Source of the DNA: Hondaea fermentalgiana
Lineage: Eukaryota; Sar; Bigyra; Thraustochytrida; Thraustochytriidae
DNA: 64,000 nucleotides
Direction of reading: 5' to 3'
NCBI GenBank assembly: GCA_014084085.1
Contig: NPFB01000049.1
Span: forward strand, 343,529-407,528
Under the pieces are notes generated by a model that was not told the DNA's origin, did not search any database, and worked only from the letters and a program-made list of their open reading frames with translations. Below, piece after piece: positions 46,142 through 57,100 of this stretch. How positions within the stretch are numbered: the first letter of the stretch is position 1; the number at the start of each line of letters is the position of its first letter. Position numbers and translations under genes: made by a program.

Positions 46142-48034
46142 ATGGGCAAGGTTCAGGACGAGACGGCCGTCGCGAAAGCGGTCGCGGTGGGCGACAGCGA
46201 GCAACAGGCGGTGGCCGCGAGCGGGGAGAAGGGGAAGACCAGCTCGCTGCACGCGCAATATTCGGAATGGATCGGGTACGTGTCTCTGTGCTTCCTCCTG
46301 GGCAACGTCGGGCTCCAAGTCTTCAGCCATCTGGGCATGTCCATGGCGATTCTCTCGAATGTCAACGTCAACGGCGAGAGCACAAAGCTCTTGAGTGGAG
46401 TTGAGTTCTGCTCGTCCAATGACACAATCTTCAGCGATTGGTGGGTCGCTGCAGGCAGCTCGTCGGTGTACGAAGACATTATCGACTGCGCTGACGACTA
46501 CATTTTGGCAGATGAAGGCAAAGAATTTTCAGACCTGGAAACCTGCTTACGCGCCGAGGCAATCGGCTACCAAGGGGGAGAAGAATGTATCTTGTGCTAT
46601 CAAGACTACGTGAACTGCGCCTCCGCTTCTTCCGAAGAGGGTGGCTGCCTGAATTCCTGTTTCGCAGCGGCCGTCTTTGGCGGCGCCGACGAGTATGCAA
46701 AATGCGTGGCATGCACTGTTGAAAAGTGCAACCCGAATTTTGAGGTTTGCATAGGCTACTCTATGCCAGACCCCCCTGATGAGTTTGACGTACGCCGAGC
46801 TCTTCGGGACGGCCGCACGTTGCGTTCCACCGAAGGCGCACGAAAACTTGCCAGCGACCCGCCCGAGCAACTCTACGTAGTCTACGAGATCTCCTTTATC
46901 AAGTCCATTAAAGACGCCTGGGACTCTGGAGCGTACGGCGTTGCCATTCTTCTCACGCTCCTCTCGGGTGTTTGGCCTTATGCAAAAAATCTCATTATGC
47001 TGGTGGCATGGTTTGTGCCCATGACTACAGCACGCCGCTCCACGGTCCTCAAGGTGCTCACGCGCCTGGCCAAATGGTCTCTTCTTGACGTCTTTGTCGT
47101 CGTCATCATGCTTGCGGGTTTTCGCATCGATCTTCAAGGTGACGTCATTGGCCGCATCTACGTTGTCGCGGAATCGCGTTTGGCCATTTATACCTTTTGC
47201 CTCGCAGCAATTTGGGATTTGGTTCAGGGAGAATGGATGCGTACCATGCATCTTGCCATGGCAGAAAGCGAACCCGATTGCGACCCTGTGTCAAGCGTAG
47301 AGGGTAGCTGCTTACTCACATCAGCTACCTTTGGCGCATCCGCGACGACGTGCGGGTCGTGCGCGCGCGTCACACATTTTCTCCTCAGCCTTGTCCAGCT
47401 CGCCCTGCTCATATGTGGATGCTTTTTGCCATGTGCAACTTTTGCTCTGTACGGCAACGCATTTGGCCTCTTCTTTAACAACGAGCCAGGCGAGTATGCC
47501 GAATACTCGGCTTTTGAGATCGGTACAGCAATTGTCGCGCCCGAGAGGATCGATTCTGTCCACAGTGTGGGTGGCACCTTCTTTTTGGCCATCATTTTCT
47601 TGCTCTGCTCCATCTTTGTGCCAGCCATCGTTTTTTCGGGAATGGCCAAAGCGTTGCATCTGCAACCATGCGGGCCTTTTGCCCCTCGCGCTTCCTTGCT
47701 CAAGGCCCTGGCTTCCTTTTGTGACATTGTTGGCGGCTTTGCCGCGCTCGATGTCTTTTTGCTGTCCGTCGTCGTCACAATGCTCGAGTGGGATCGATTC
47801 GTAAACAGCGCCATGTCCACGCTTACTGACAAGTTTATTGGATGCGAAGAACCCTGTCTCGAGTCTCGCTCAGACGTGCAGTACGCTGTCTACCTCATGC
47901 TTGGGGCCGTTCTCATTGGCTGGATCCTCGAGCTCTTCTTTACCTATGTCTTTGCACAGATTTATCATCCGGCTGAGCAGACGTTTTGGGGCCCATTCCT
48001 CTTCAACCGACTTGCGTCTTGCATTGCCAAGTAA
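46142..48034 (+). CDS. PqiA-like multi-span membrane protein with Cys-rich loop
   Basis: 630 residues from the ATG at 46142. A first hydrophobic segment (about 40-65) is followed by a roughly 190-residue hydrophilic domain with about 14 Cys (for example ECILCYQDYVNC, KCVACTVEKC), expected outside the cytosol. From about 265 there are about eight membrane spans in two halves. Each half carries the PqiA hallmark: GVWPYAKNLIMLVAW then RLAKWSLLDVFVVVIM (about 307-323), and FVPAIVFSGMAKAL then FCDIVGGFAALDVFLLSVV (about 525-545). Bacterial PqiA (with PqiB/YebT-like MCE proteins) takes part in lipid transport between membranes; eukaryotic homologues are poorly described. Bacterial PqiA has cytosolic zinc ribbons, which I do not see here. 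Membrane location unknown. Confidence 0.8.
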   Translation: MGKVQDETAVAKAVAVGDSEQQAVAASGEKGKTSSLHAQYSEWIGYVSLCFLLGNVGLQVFSHLGMSMAILSNVNVNGESTKLLSGVEFCSSNDTIFSDWWVAAGSSSVYEDIIDCADDYILADEGKEFSDLETCLRAEAIGYQGGEECILCYQDYVNCASASSEEGGCLNSCFAAAVFGGADEYAKCVACTVEKCNPNFEVCIGYSMPDPPDEFDVRRALRDGRTLRSTEGARKLASDPPEQLYVVYEISFIKSIKDAWDSGAYGVAILLTLLSGVWPYAKNLIMLVAWFVPMTTARRSTVLKVLTRLAKWSLLDVFVVVIMLAGFRIDLQGDVIGRIYVVAESRLAIYTFCLAAIWDLVQGEWMRTMHLAMAESEPDCDPVSSVEGSCLLTSATFGASATTCGSCARVTHFLLSLVQLALLICGCFLPCATFALYGNAFGLFFNNEPGEYAEYSAFEIGTAIVAPERIDSVHSVGGTFFLAIIFLLCSIFVPAIVFSGMAKALHLQPCGPFAPRASLLKALASFCDIVGGFAALDVFLLSVVVTMLEWDRFVNSAMSTLTDKFIGCEEPCLESRSDVQYAVYLMLGAVLIGWILELFFTYVFAQIYHPAEQTFWGPFLFNRLASCIAK

Positions 48035-48686
48035 GGTTTGGACAAAGGCATGGCGACCGATGTTCACTCGTATATGTTTGTTTCTTCTTCAATTTTATTA
48101 TTCTTTACGGTTTTTAATTTTTTCCCTTTCCGTTCTATCTTGTGTCGATGCCTTACTACCAGCAAATGGAGGTCATCAGAGCTGTAGACATAGCTTTGAT
48201 CCTTGCATTCTCGCAAAGTGACCTTGCACTGAATCAGATGGACGTATTTGCGACTTGCTCCTCGTGACGCTTGTGCTCGTGCTCACACTCATTTGTTAAA
48301 CTACGTGCTCGAATCTCAACCACTCTTTCAAGCAGAGATTTCAACATGCTAAAATCTGCTCGAACAGATTACTCCTCCTTCAAGCCCAGTCGAAAGCCTC
48401 GTTGTCTTGTGGCCGCAAGACATGCATTGCAGGAACACTTTTTCCTGTATACAACATCGCTATACTTCAACGCGAAATTCGCCGCTCATGCTATCCGATT
48501 GCGCACTCGACAAAATCACAACGCAAAAGTTCGTTTTCCTTTTCCTTGAAAAGACGGATCCATCTCTCTCCAAGGATTTGCCCACTTTGTTCACTCAGAC
48601 CTTTGTCTCATGAATTGCTTGAGGTGCATTAATTTATATCGCATGCTTTGCGATGGATGCTCTGCGCAAAGGTGCAAACGCGCGGC
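48035..48686. other. Convergent intergenic region
   Basis: 652 bp between converging stops; AT-rich at 48070-48130 (likely 3' UTR of the PqiA-like gene). No gene, RNA or repeat recognised. Confidence 0.5.
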
Positions 48687-49388
48687 TCATTCTGCTCGCT
48701 CACGACTCAAGTCTTCCTCCAGCTCATGCACCCGAACTGTCAGCGCGGCATTCTCATATCGCATAAGGTCCATGGCGTGCTGTGTGTTTTCCTTCTCGGC
48801 TCGAAGCTCATTTTGCACTTCTTTGGCGAAGTGAAGTTCCTGTTGCAGCAGCGCGCATTGCTCTCTTAGTTTAGCAGCCTGTAGCTCCGCATGTTCCGCG
48901 CGCGCTGCAGCCTCTTCGAGAATTTTGCCAGCGGACTCTAGAGGAGCGCGTGCACGTTCGTGTAATGCGCGAACGCTCTGCTTCAGGGTATCAAAGGGAC
49001 CTGCAGCACGCAGCTCGAGCTCGCGGGCTGCAGTTGCTCTTTCGCGCTTGAGCGTTTCCACTTTATCTTCGAGTGAATTCACTCGATCCAAAAGCGCGGT
49101 CTCTCGCGCCTCGAATGCACGTTTCAATTCGGCTGTCTCGCGCTGAGTGGTCGCCTTTTGCGCGCAGATTTCCTTTTCTGCATTCTCCGCACGCTGATGT
49201 TCGCGATACAAGTAAACTTGCAGACGGTCTTGGGCTTTTCGTAGCGATCGAGTTTCGCGCTGCAGGAATTTCTGTTCACACATGGCCGTTTCTGACCCTG
49301 GTGCTGGTCTCGTCATCACCTCCGCCCTCGCCTCGGGCGAAGCCAAGGAGACCTCCTTCCCGGGCCCGTGCGGACTGGCAAGCTTCAT
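48687..49388 (-). CDS. Coiled-coil protein, unrecognised
   Basis: 233 residues from the ATG at 49388 (a second Met at residue 36, MCEQKF, is possible). From residue about 40 to the end the sequence is an almost unbroken heptad-rich, Glu/Arg/Ala-rich helix (REHQRAENAEKEI, LLDRVNSLEDKVETLKRERA, LREQCALLQQELHFAKEV), interrupted once near AGPFDTLKQ. No other domain is visible. Such proteins are often cytoskeletal or basal-body scaffolds, but nothing here decides that. It is divergent from the ankyrin gene, 232 bp apart. Confidence 0.7.
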   Translation of the reverse strand: MKLASPHGPGKEVSLASPEARAEVMTRPAPGSETAMCEQKFLQRETRSLRKAQDRLQVYLYREHQRAENAEKEICAQKATTQRETAELKRAFEARETALLDRVNSLEDKVETLKRERATAARELELRAAGPFDTLKQSVRALHERARAPLESAGKILEEAAARAEHAELQAAKLREQCALLQQELHFAKEVQNELRAEKENTQHAMDLMRYENAALTVRVHELEEDLSRERAE

Positions 49389-49620
49389 GCAGACCCTGAC
49401 TTGGCAAGCCGGCGCATTCCACGCTCACAACTCTGAGGTTTGCGCGGTGCCAGTGCCAAATGCCGTTTCACTTCTTCTGCCGAGAGTACACACCGTTTTA
49501 CTTTCGGCATTCGGGTCGTTCATTGAACCTTTCACATTTGAAAGAAGAGACGAGCGAGAACGCGCAGAACTTGGATTGATTGTCTGGCTGGCGGGGCATG
49601 CGCGGACGACAACGCTGCCA
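49389..49620. promoter_or_regulatory. Divergent promoter interval (232 bp)
   Basis: Shared 5' flank of the coiled-coil gene (-) and the ankyrin gene (+). No core element was recognised; bidirectional activity is inferred from spacing. Confidence 0.4.
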
Positions 49621-51048
49621 ATGATCTACAACTACAAGTCCAAGTACACGGGTCGGGCCCTGCGCGCAGACTCATGGGTGCCCCCTGTGCGCGAAGACCT
49701 GACTTCTCCGGAAGCCAGGGCACGACAAGAGAGACGAAGGCGCAAAGAACGAGAGCGAAGCAGCTGGGCGACTCAGCGGCGAAAGGCCAACGATGCCACG
49801 CGCGCAGAAACACGCGCTCAGAGACTTCGCGTTGGTTTCGACGGTCTTCTCGAGGCAGCCATGCCACCTTTTCGACCATTCGAAGCCCTTGATAATCTCG
49901 GGCACCCAGGCGAGACACTCTTTCGCGCAAAAGATGGACCTTTCGCAGCGCTGCCTCGCATCGCGCGTGAGCTCGAGCGAGCAAAAGCACGTCAGTCGCC
50001 TACCGGTACTATCTCGTGCAAGCCTCGCCGCGCCCTCTCACTCCAAAAGCTCAAGAGGCCAAGGACAACGCGAGATCTTGACATGGACAGAGTTGAACAT
50101 TTATTGCAAACAAAATTTGCACAGCAGAGATCGGGCACTGGAGCAGGTTCCGAAGAGAAACAGTCGAAATATGATTCAAAGGAACGTCCACATACATCAA
50201 TAAGGAACAAACGCAAAGAACGTATAAAGCCGCGACCAAATACGGCTTTTTCCGGCCTCTTTCCTTCAGATCTCACGACAGCGCCCAACGACACCAATGC
50301 AGAGGTTAAAGTAAGCGATGATGCGCCGACTACGGAGGAGAAGGCACCGTCATCAAGGCCCCGCGATGAATTTGTGCTCGACACACGAGAGCAGAAAAAA
50401 TTTGTCATGTGTGCGCGTCAAGGCATGCTCTCGGAAATGAAAGCGCTCTTCCGCAATCATGGCTATTCGGGCTCCGTGAATGTAAACGCGCTCTGTGAGA
50501 ACGGTGATGCTCCCATGCATGCTGCTGCAGCCTCATCACAAGTAGAAGTTCTCGAGTACTTGATTCTTATGAAAGCCGATCCCAAAATTCCGAATATTGA
50601 CGGCCTCCTACCGTGGGACATCTTACATCGATCTCAGAGTGCAAAGCGCACACATAAATTCCATCATCGATTCCGAAGAGCGCGAGCCATGCTCGACGAA
50701 GAGTCTACATTTTTCCGCGCAGCAAAGCTCGGCAATCTCGAACGCATCCTTTGGCTTTGCGAATGTGGTCACGCGACGCTTCAGGATCGCAACGCGTACG
50801 GCATGACGGTCCTTCATCTCGCTGCAATGGCATGCCAACGTCGGCTTGTCAGCGAGCTCTTAGAGCTTGGCTTGGATCCAAATGCAACGAATAACATTGG
50901 GCAAACACCTCTCGATCTCGTCCCTCGAGGCAAGGAAGGCCGACATGTTCGCAAGTTGCTCAGCTCAATTGACGACGAGGCAGAGCAGCATCAAGACGAA
51001 AGTACGCCGCAAGAGGACACGAGCCTCGGAAAAACGGCCTACTTTTAA
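49621..51048 (+). CDS. Ankyrin-repeat protein
   Basis: 475 residues from the ATG at 49621 (MIYNYKSKYTG). The frame continues upstream to an ATG at 49282, but that part overlaps the start of the opposite coiled-coil gene and looks non-conserved, so I prefer 49621. The N-terminal half is basic and disordered, with RRRRKERERSS and short helical pieces. From about residue 256 there are four to five ankyrin units, e.g. NALCENGDAPMHAAAASSQV, NIDGLLPWDILHRS, RNAYGMTVLHLAAMACQRRL and NNIGQTPLDLVPRGKEG. Ankyrin repeats bind partner proteins; no catalytic domain is seen. It converges with CABIN1, 56 bp between the stops. Confidence 0.82.
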   Translation: MIYNYKSKYTGRALRADSWVPPVREDLTSPEARARQERRRRKERERSSWATQRRKANDATRAETRAQRLRVGFDGLLEAAMPPFRPFEALDNLGHPGETLFRAKDGPFAALPRIARELERAKARQSPTGTISCKPRRALSLQKLKRPRTTRDLDMDRVEHLLQTKFAQQRSGTGAGSEEKQSKYDSKERPHTSIRNKRKERIKPRPNTAFSGLFPSDLTTAPNDTNAEVKVSDDAPTTEEKAPSSRPRDEFVLDTREQKKFVMCARQGMLSEMKALFRNHGYSGSVNVNALCENGDAPMHAAAASSQVEVLEYLILMKADPKIPNIDGLLPWDILHRSQSAKRTHKFHHRFRRARAMLDEESTFFRAAKLGNLERILWLCECGHATLQDRNAYGMTVLHLAAMACQRRLVSELLELGLDPNATNNIGQTPLDLVPRGKEGRHVRKLLSSIDDEAEQHQDESTPQEDTSLGKTAYF

Positions 51049-51104
51049 TCACTTGAGAGAAGAAGAATAAACATGACGATCTACTTTGCATTTTTTTCGC
51101 CTGA

Positions 51105-54100
51105 CTACATTATCGATTGCACCGCTGTCGCCGGCGGTTGTACTGGCGCGTTAGGATTTGCTGCTACTGTCTTATTGCCCTCCACGGCTTTGTTTGAACC
51201 CGCTCGAGGTTTATATCGTCGCCGCGTCGTCACGCGAATGGCCGGGAACCGATCTTCACATGTCTTGATGATCGTCTTAAGAGCAGGCGCATCTTTGCCG
51301 CTATGTAACGCGAATGCATGCGAAAGAAAATCCGCCACGAGGTGCAGGCGGTACTTTGCACGCAGACCAGGATGTGATTTTAGTGCAGAGAGAAGATCAA
51401 CGTGTTCAACGTGTATCGCGAAGGCGCCTCGCAAAAGTGCCTCCGGAGCAGTGGTTGCGACGGAGTCCTTCAGGATGTTCACCATCTCAATCACACAGAG
51501 ACACGCACCGCGTAGGATAGTTGCCGCGTTGGGGTCTTTGTCCTTCTTGTTGCGGTCCGCAAAGGTATCCATCAGGACCGAGAGGAAGTGGCGCGCCTTT
51601 TTGAAGTCCTTTAATGCGCGGCAAAGCTTTAGATACAGACGAATGTGCCGAAATCGCGTTGTCTCCATCTTCCACCATGGTCGAGCAATACAATCAAATT
51701 TAATGGTGTACTCTGGGTACCGAATGACACAGACACGCTCGCTTGCTTTCTTCTCAAAGGTAGCCGCCATGGCATTTACTGCCTTCTCTAGCCACATTGT
51801 ACGGTCTCCGCCGGGCAAAAGTTCGTGAGGAGATTCAAGGATGGTAGCTGCAAAACGATACACGGCACGATGATTCTCGCGTTCACAACCTTTGCCAAAG
51901 CACGATGAGAGTCCCTCGAGAATGGCCTGCAGCTCCTCTTTGCTTGAGCCGGAAATCGATTCTTCTTCTCGTAAAAGCGCCTTGGCACGCGTTGCGAAAA
52001 TACGATATCGCACCTCTGTCTTGCAAATCGCCATCTCGTCGCCCTTTTCAGGAGCCGCAGCTAAAGCTTGCTCATACCGGCGCAAGACTTCGCCAGTGGG
52101 ACACGCGCATTTTTCGAGAGCTCGAGCGTGAAGGAAGATGACGCCAGGTTCCTTTTTGTGCTGTTCGAGAAGGATGGCGCGATCGAAAACGTCGCGAGCG
52201 AGTTTGCATGCGTGCTGGTAGAGATTTCGGTCAAAGCGTCGCAGACAGCCCAAGTTAGCAAAAATGAAGGACCCGATTGTGACGAGACTGTCGAAAATGC
52301 TCTCGTCAGGGTTCTCTGGTTCGTCCCGCGCGGCTTTGGCAGGAAGTGCCTTGAGCATCGTTCGTGGCAGCGCAAAGTCGAGTTCGTCTTCGTTCTCATA
52401 GCACACGTCGTACGTTGAGTCGTCATTCACACGAGTCACAATGGCATCATTCCACGATTCCTTGCGGAAATTCGCCTTGACACGATCATACGCGCGCAAC
52501 TCGCTCGCATCTTCGTTTCGTTCCATCAACATTTGCTGTGCCACAGCAACTGCAGCTTCCCATGCTTGGATTGGAAGAGGGAAACGCTCCAAGGTCAAGT
52601 TTCGGAGGTCGCGACGATGTTGCTGCTGCTGCCGCAGCTCCTGCTGCTGCTGGGGTTGCTGTAGCTTCGAGTGCTGAATCAAAGGTTGTTGCGTTTGCTG
52701 CGTTTGTTGCGTCGACTCGACTGGACGTGAAACTTGCATTTCTTGCGGTGCGGCGATAGAGCTTGACGCTGGAACTTGAACTTGAGTTTGTGGTTGGACT
52801 TGGGGTTGCGCACCAATTTGAGCTTTTGGTTGAGCTTGAGCTTCTGTCTGTGCTGGGGGTTGGGCGTGCTCATGATCCTGCATAGAGGACTGTGATGGAG
52901 GTGGGTTTGCACTTTCGTCCAGTGGTTGTGCCCGTTGCGTTTCGGGCTCGACGGCCTGCAGTTCATCCTCGGCCGGCGCATCGAGTAGATCCAGCATGAT
53001 GCTGCATACCTGCGGATCCGACATTGCAATGCGCTGCAGACGCGACCCGAGATCACCAAGCTTGAACCATGACATGAAGCGCCAAGGATGGAAACTGAGA
53101 TCCAGACGCAATGCCCCCAGACCCGTTTCTAATTTCTGACAATAGTCCGAAAGTGAGGCATCCCCGATCGGAGCATTGAGACGCGGTAGTTTGGTCGGGG
53201 TGGCGTTTTCTATTAGCTGAGCGAAGCAAAGAGGCAGCCGCTCGCATAGCTCTTGCGCTGTGACCACATCGCTTGGCTTTGGGTCAAGCCGCGTCGTCAC
53301 AAAGGCATCTCGAGACGTAACAAAAGCGCAAGCAGACGCAACCGCCTCCGCCTTGCAAGACAGACCAGCAGCTGGGGTTTCGAGAAAAGCTCGCACAGCA
53401 GCGCCAAAGGGTGCGTCGGTCCCGAGCTCGAGCAGACTTCTCGCCAAGATAAATCTCACGAGCGCGGTGGTGTGGTCAGGCTCGGCACACTCGCGGTCCT
53501 CCACGATGGCGCGACTGTCGAGGTAATTGAGAAGATAGCGCATCACGATTGAGCGGTGGTTCTTCCAGCGCCCACTTGTAGCAGGTCCGCAATCAACGAC
53601 AGAAACTTCGTCGAGAAAGCGCGGAGGCATACACGCTGGTGCATTTGAAGGATGCAAGTCGAGACTTTCAAGGGTTCGCTCTCCAGAAAAGACTCTCTTG
53701 TCCTCGCGCGGGCTGTCGCTGAACTCGATAACGCCGTAGAGGCTTGCTAACATGTCAGAGAGAATCGCTTGGCGCGCTTCTTCGAGCGCAAGGTATATGT
53801 CTTCATCCTCGTGCTGAAGGGCCTTGATGGTATGCACGCTCGCGAGAAGGCGTGCGGCGCTGCTGCGGAGGGATATATACACCCGATCGTCTCCGCTCGT
53901 GGCAAAAGTTTTGACCAAAGGTTTGATCATGTTCGCCAGGCCTACGCCGCGGATGCGCCGTTGCGGCGCATCAGCTGTACCTTGGCCTTGATCACACAGT
54001 GTCAGCAGAGCGCTCAAGCCCCACAACGCTACATCGCTTGCCCAAGTTACGCCACGTTTCGACTTTGCATGCGTACGAAGGCACAGGACAATAGCAGGCT

Positions 54101-57100
54101 GCAAAATCGTGGCGACGCACCCGGATGCGACATGACAGAAGGCTTCATCTTGCACTACAGCGTCAAACCTGATTGCGGCCAGGAGAGCCGCGGCGACGCG
54201 TCCCGTCATGTTAAAGGCGAGAGAGTTTGGACGCACCATGTTTTCGTCCGAAAGACTTGCGAGCAATTCTGCGAATTCGAGCGCGCAGGCGCATAGGGAG
54301 TTGAAAAGGACGTCGAGCATCTCCGAGGAGCACTTTGGGCTGTGCGCGGCAGCGGCCGCGAGAAGTCCAAGAAGATGAGCGTCGTCTGGCGATTTGGAAA
54401 GACTTGCTACGAGAACGCCAGCGATGCGAGCCCAGCCAGTCTCGCCCAAAACCCAAGGCTCCGGCTCCCAGCATCCATCGTTGTCTGCCAAAAGATGGAG
54501 ACACTGCTCGAGCAGCTTGCGTTCGCAATCCTGCTTCAAATTTGTCGTCTGCGAGGCGTGATCTTGGATCAGCTGCACGAGCGAAGCCAGAAGTCGTGCC
54601 ACCAGAGAATAAAAGCGCGCCTTGTCTTGCGCTGAGGCGTGAGGGAGACATTCTTCGAGAACGCTCAGGGTCTCCACCTGGGCCAACTCTGGCGACTCGA
54701 TCGAGAGCTCCTGGGGGTGTAAGTCTTCGAGAGAGCTTTCTGCCATTTGCACCTCCATGACAAAATCGTTCCATTGCCGCAAGCCGCTTTTCGATGGCTC
54801 GATAGTTTCGAGGTAGTGCTCGACGACCTCGCGGAGACGCCTTTGAGCAAGCGCAGGGTCGCGCCGGAACACCTTGCGCAGGTACTCAAGCTTGACTTGA
54901 GCAATCGTGCGACGCCACGACAGGAATTCGCGTTTTGCAGCAATCGTGTCGCCGGAGATGATGGCGTCAAACTGCAAGTGAGGAATGCGGAGCAGAGCCT
55001 TCCCTGAAGTTGCAACGGTTTCCAAGAGAGCTTCGCACCGAGCAAGCGCTGGCGTTGCTGCTGTCACATTGCCCATGACAAGCGCCAAAACCCGAGCAGA
55101 TAGCCATTCGAGCCGTAGTGATAGCTGTTCGGCCTGTTCGCGGAGTGAGACCGTCTCGTAAATGCGAGATGGAATGCGCTGTCGCGCAAATGAAAAGCAC
55201 ACAAGTGCGAGTCGTTTGCATCGCTGCTGAATGTAAGCAGGGATGTTAGGGCAGACCATCCAATCAAAGAGGATCTCTGCAAGGAAGATGGCGCTTTTAT
55301 CCTGGCGAAGCGTCTCGGACTCGAGCTCCGCAGTTGATTGTGTAGACGAAGAGGGGGTCGGTGGTGCCATCCAATCGACGTCGGCAATTGCCAAGGCATC
55401 CATGCAACGCGACACCGCCGCTGCTTGCGCCTCGCTCTGCGATAGAGCCTCGCTTGATGCAAAGCATGCCGCATCGAACTCGTGCAGATCAGCGAGAAGG
55501 TCCCGAAGAAGTATTTCCACGGGCCACTCACAACCCCCCCTTTTAGAGATCCAACTTTGAACCTGACGTTGCTCAGCGGTGCTATTGTTCGAGCCTGTTT
55601 GGCGGGAACGCGATTTGGGTGGCACATCTGCAGCCCCAAGATGTGGAGCAAGACTGGCGCGGCGCAAGAGTTCCTCGCGTGAAACGCGAAATTGAGCAGA
55701 CTCTGCGGATTTCTCTTCCTCGTCTTCGTCATCACTGTCTTCGTCCATTGCGGAACTTGATTTTTCATCAACAAATTGTGCAATTTGCAAGGTGGTGCCG
55801 TGGAGGACAGCGTCCAAGGCTGCCTCAAGACGCTCATCTTCGGTCTGCGTGGCCCCGCGACGGCTACGCGTGGCTCCAGCGGCGCTGACGCCTCCTCCTG
55901 TTGTTGAGGCCGACGATGATAACGTTGATGATGATGAGGATGAGGAGGATGATGATGATGAGGAGGAGGAAGATGGGTCACCCGAAGACTTTGCTCGCGT
56001 TTTACTGGCAGCATCATTGTCAGAAGCACGACGTCTGCCTGCGCGACGCTTGCGCGGCTGCTCTTTATTCGAAGCATCATTTGGCTGTTCGCTCAACGAG
56101 CCAGCTGTTTGTGCACTATTTTTCACCGCGCTTCCAGGCTCAGGCACACTCTCTGCAATTTTACTTTGCGTTGTCGTCTTGGGTTTTGTCGTTGCTGCTG
56201 CTGGGACATCCACATTCATATTCACATCCTGTGAAGGCGAGACAGAGCCTAGGTTCCCGAATCTGACACGAATGCAGCGATTAGACGGTAGTAGCAGCTC
56301 GCGACGATACTCGATAAGGAGCTGGTCGATGAGCTCGGACAATGTACACGAAGATGCAATGTGCAAGGTCTTTGAGCCAATCTCCTGCCCTGAGCTTGAG
56401 GCCATGCCCTCGCCATCGTCTTTCAAAGCGAGACGCTGTCTACGGAGCGTCACGGAATCGCGTAGCATGCGTTGTTCTTCTTGGCGGAGCGCTCTATCGA
56501 CCGCATCATCCCATGGCCACGCGCCAGTAGTGGGCGTGCTGGTCTCCCTTCGAAGCATGTTTTCGAAAAGCTTAGCCCAGGCGAATTGTGGATTGTTTGC
56601 GAGCGCGCAGCGCACCGCTTCGCGACAACCCGCGTCGTCAGCGAGGGCATAGGTAACGTGGAGCAATCCAATCCAGAGGGAATCTGGTGGCACTGACCAT
56701 TCGCCACGTAAGGCTTGCTCGTATGCGAAGCGAGAGAGACGCAGGTTGCCCACTTTCCAGGAAAGACGCGCGACTTCTTCCCAAAGTGCCGGATCTGAGT
56801 CGTCGACGCAAACCGCGTCAACGAGGTGAGCGAGCGCTTGCGTTTCCTCGCCAACGCTTTGGTCCATGGAAGCCAAGTTTGCCAGTGCGCAACGTTTGAT
56901 TGTGCGCCCGAGTTTGAGCTGCTTACTTTCAAGTACAGCTAGCTTTGTTAGCCTCTCGTAGATTTCCCGGGCCTTTGTCCATTGTTCTGATTGCGGAAGG
57001 CCCCCAACCTGGAGCGCCAGCGCAGCCTCGTAGTCCCTTGCAGCCTTGGCTTCCTGAATCTCCACATTCTCTGGCCCTTTGCGAGCGAGCGGCCGTCCTC

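Noticed and set aside
49282..49620. An upstream ATG extending the ankyrin gene by 113 residues
   Set aside because: It would overlap the beginning of the opposite coiled-coil gene, and the extension looks random; not fully excluded.
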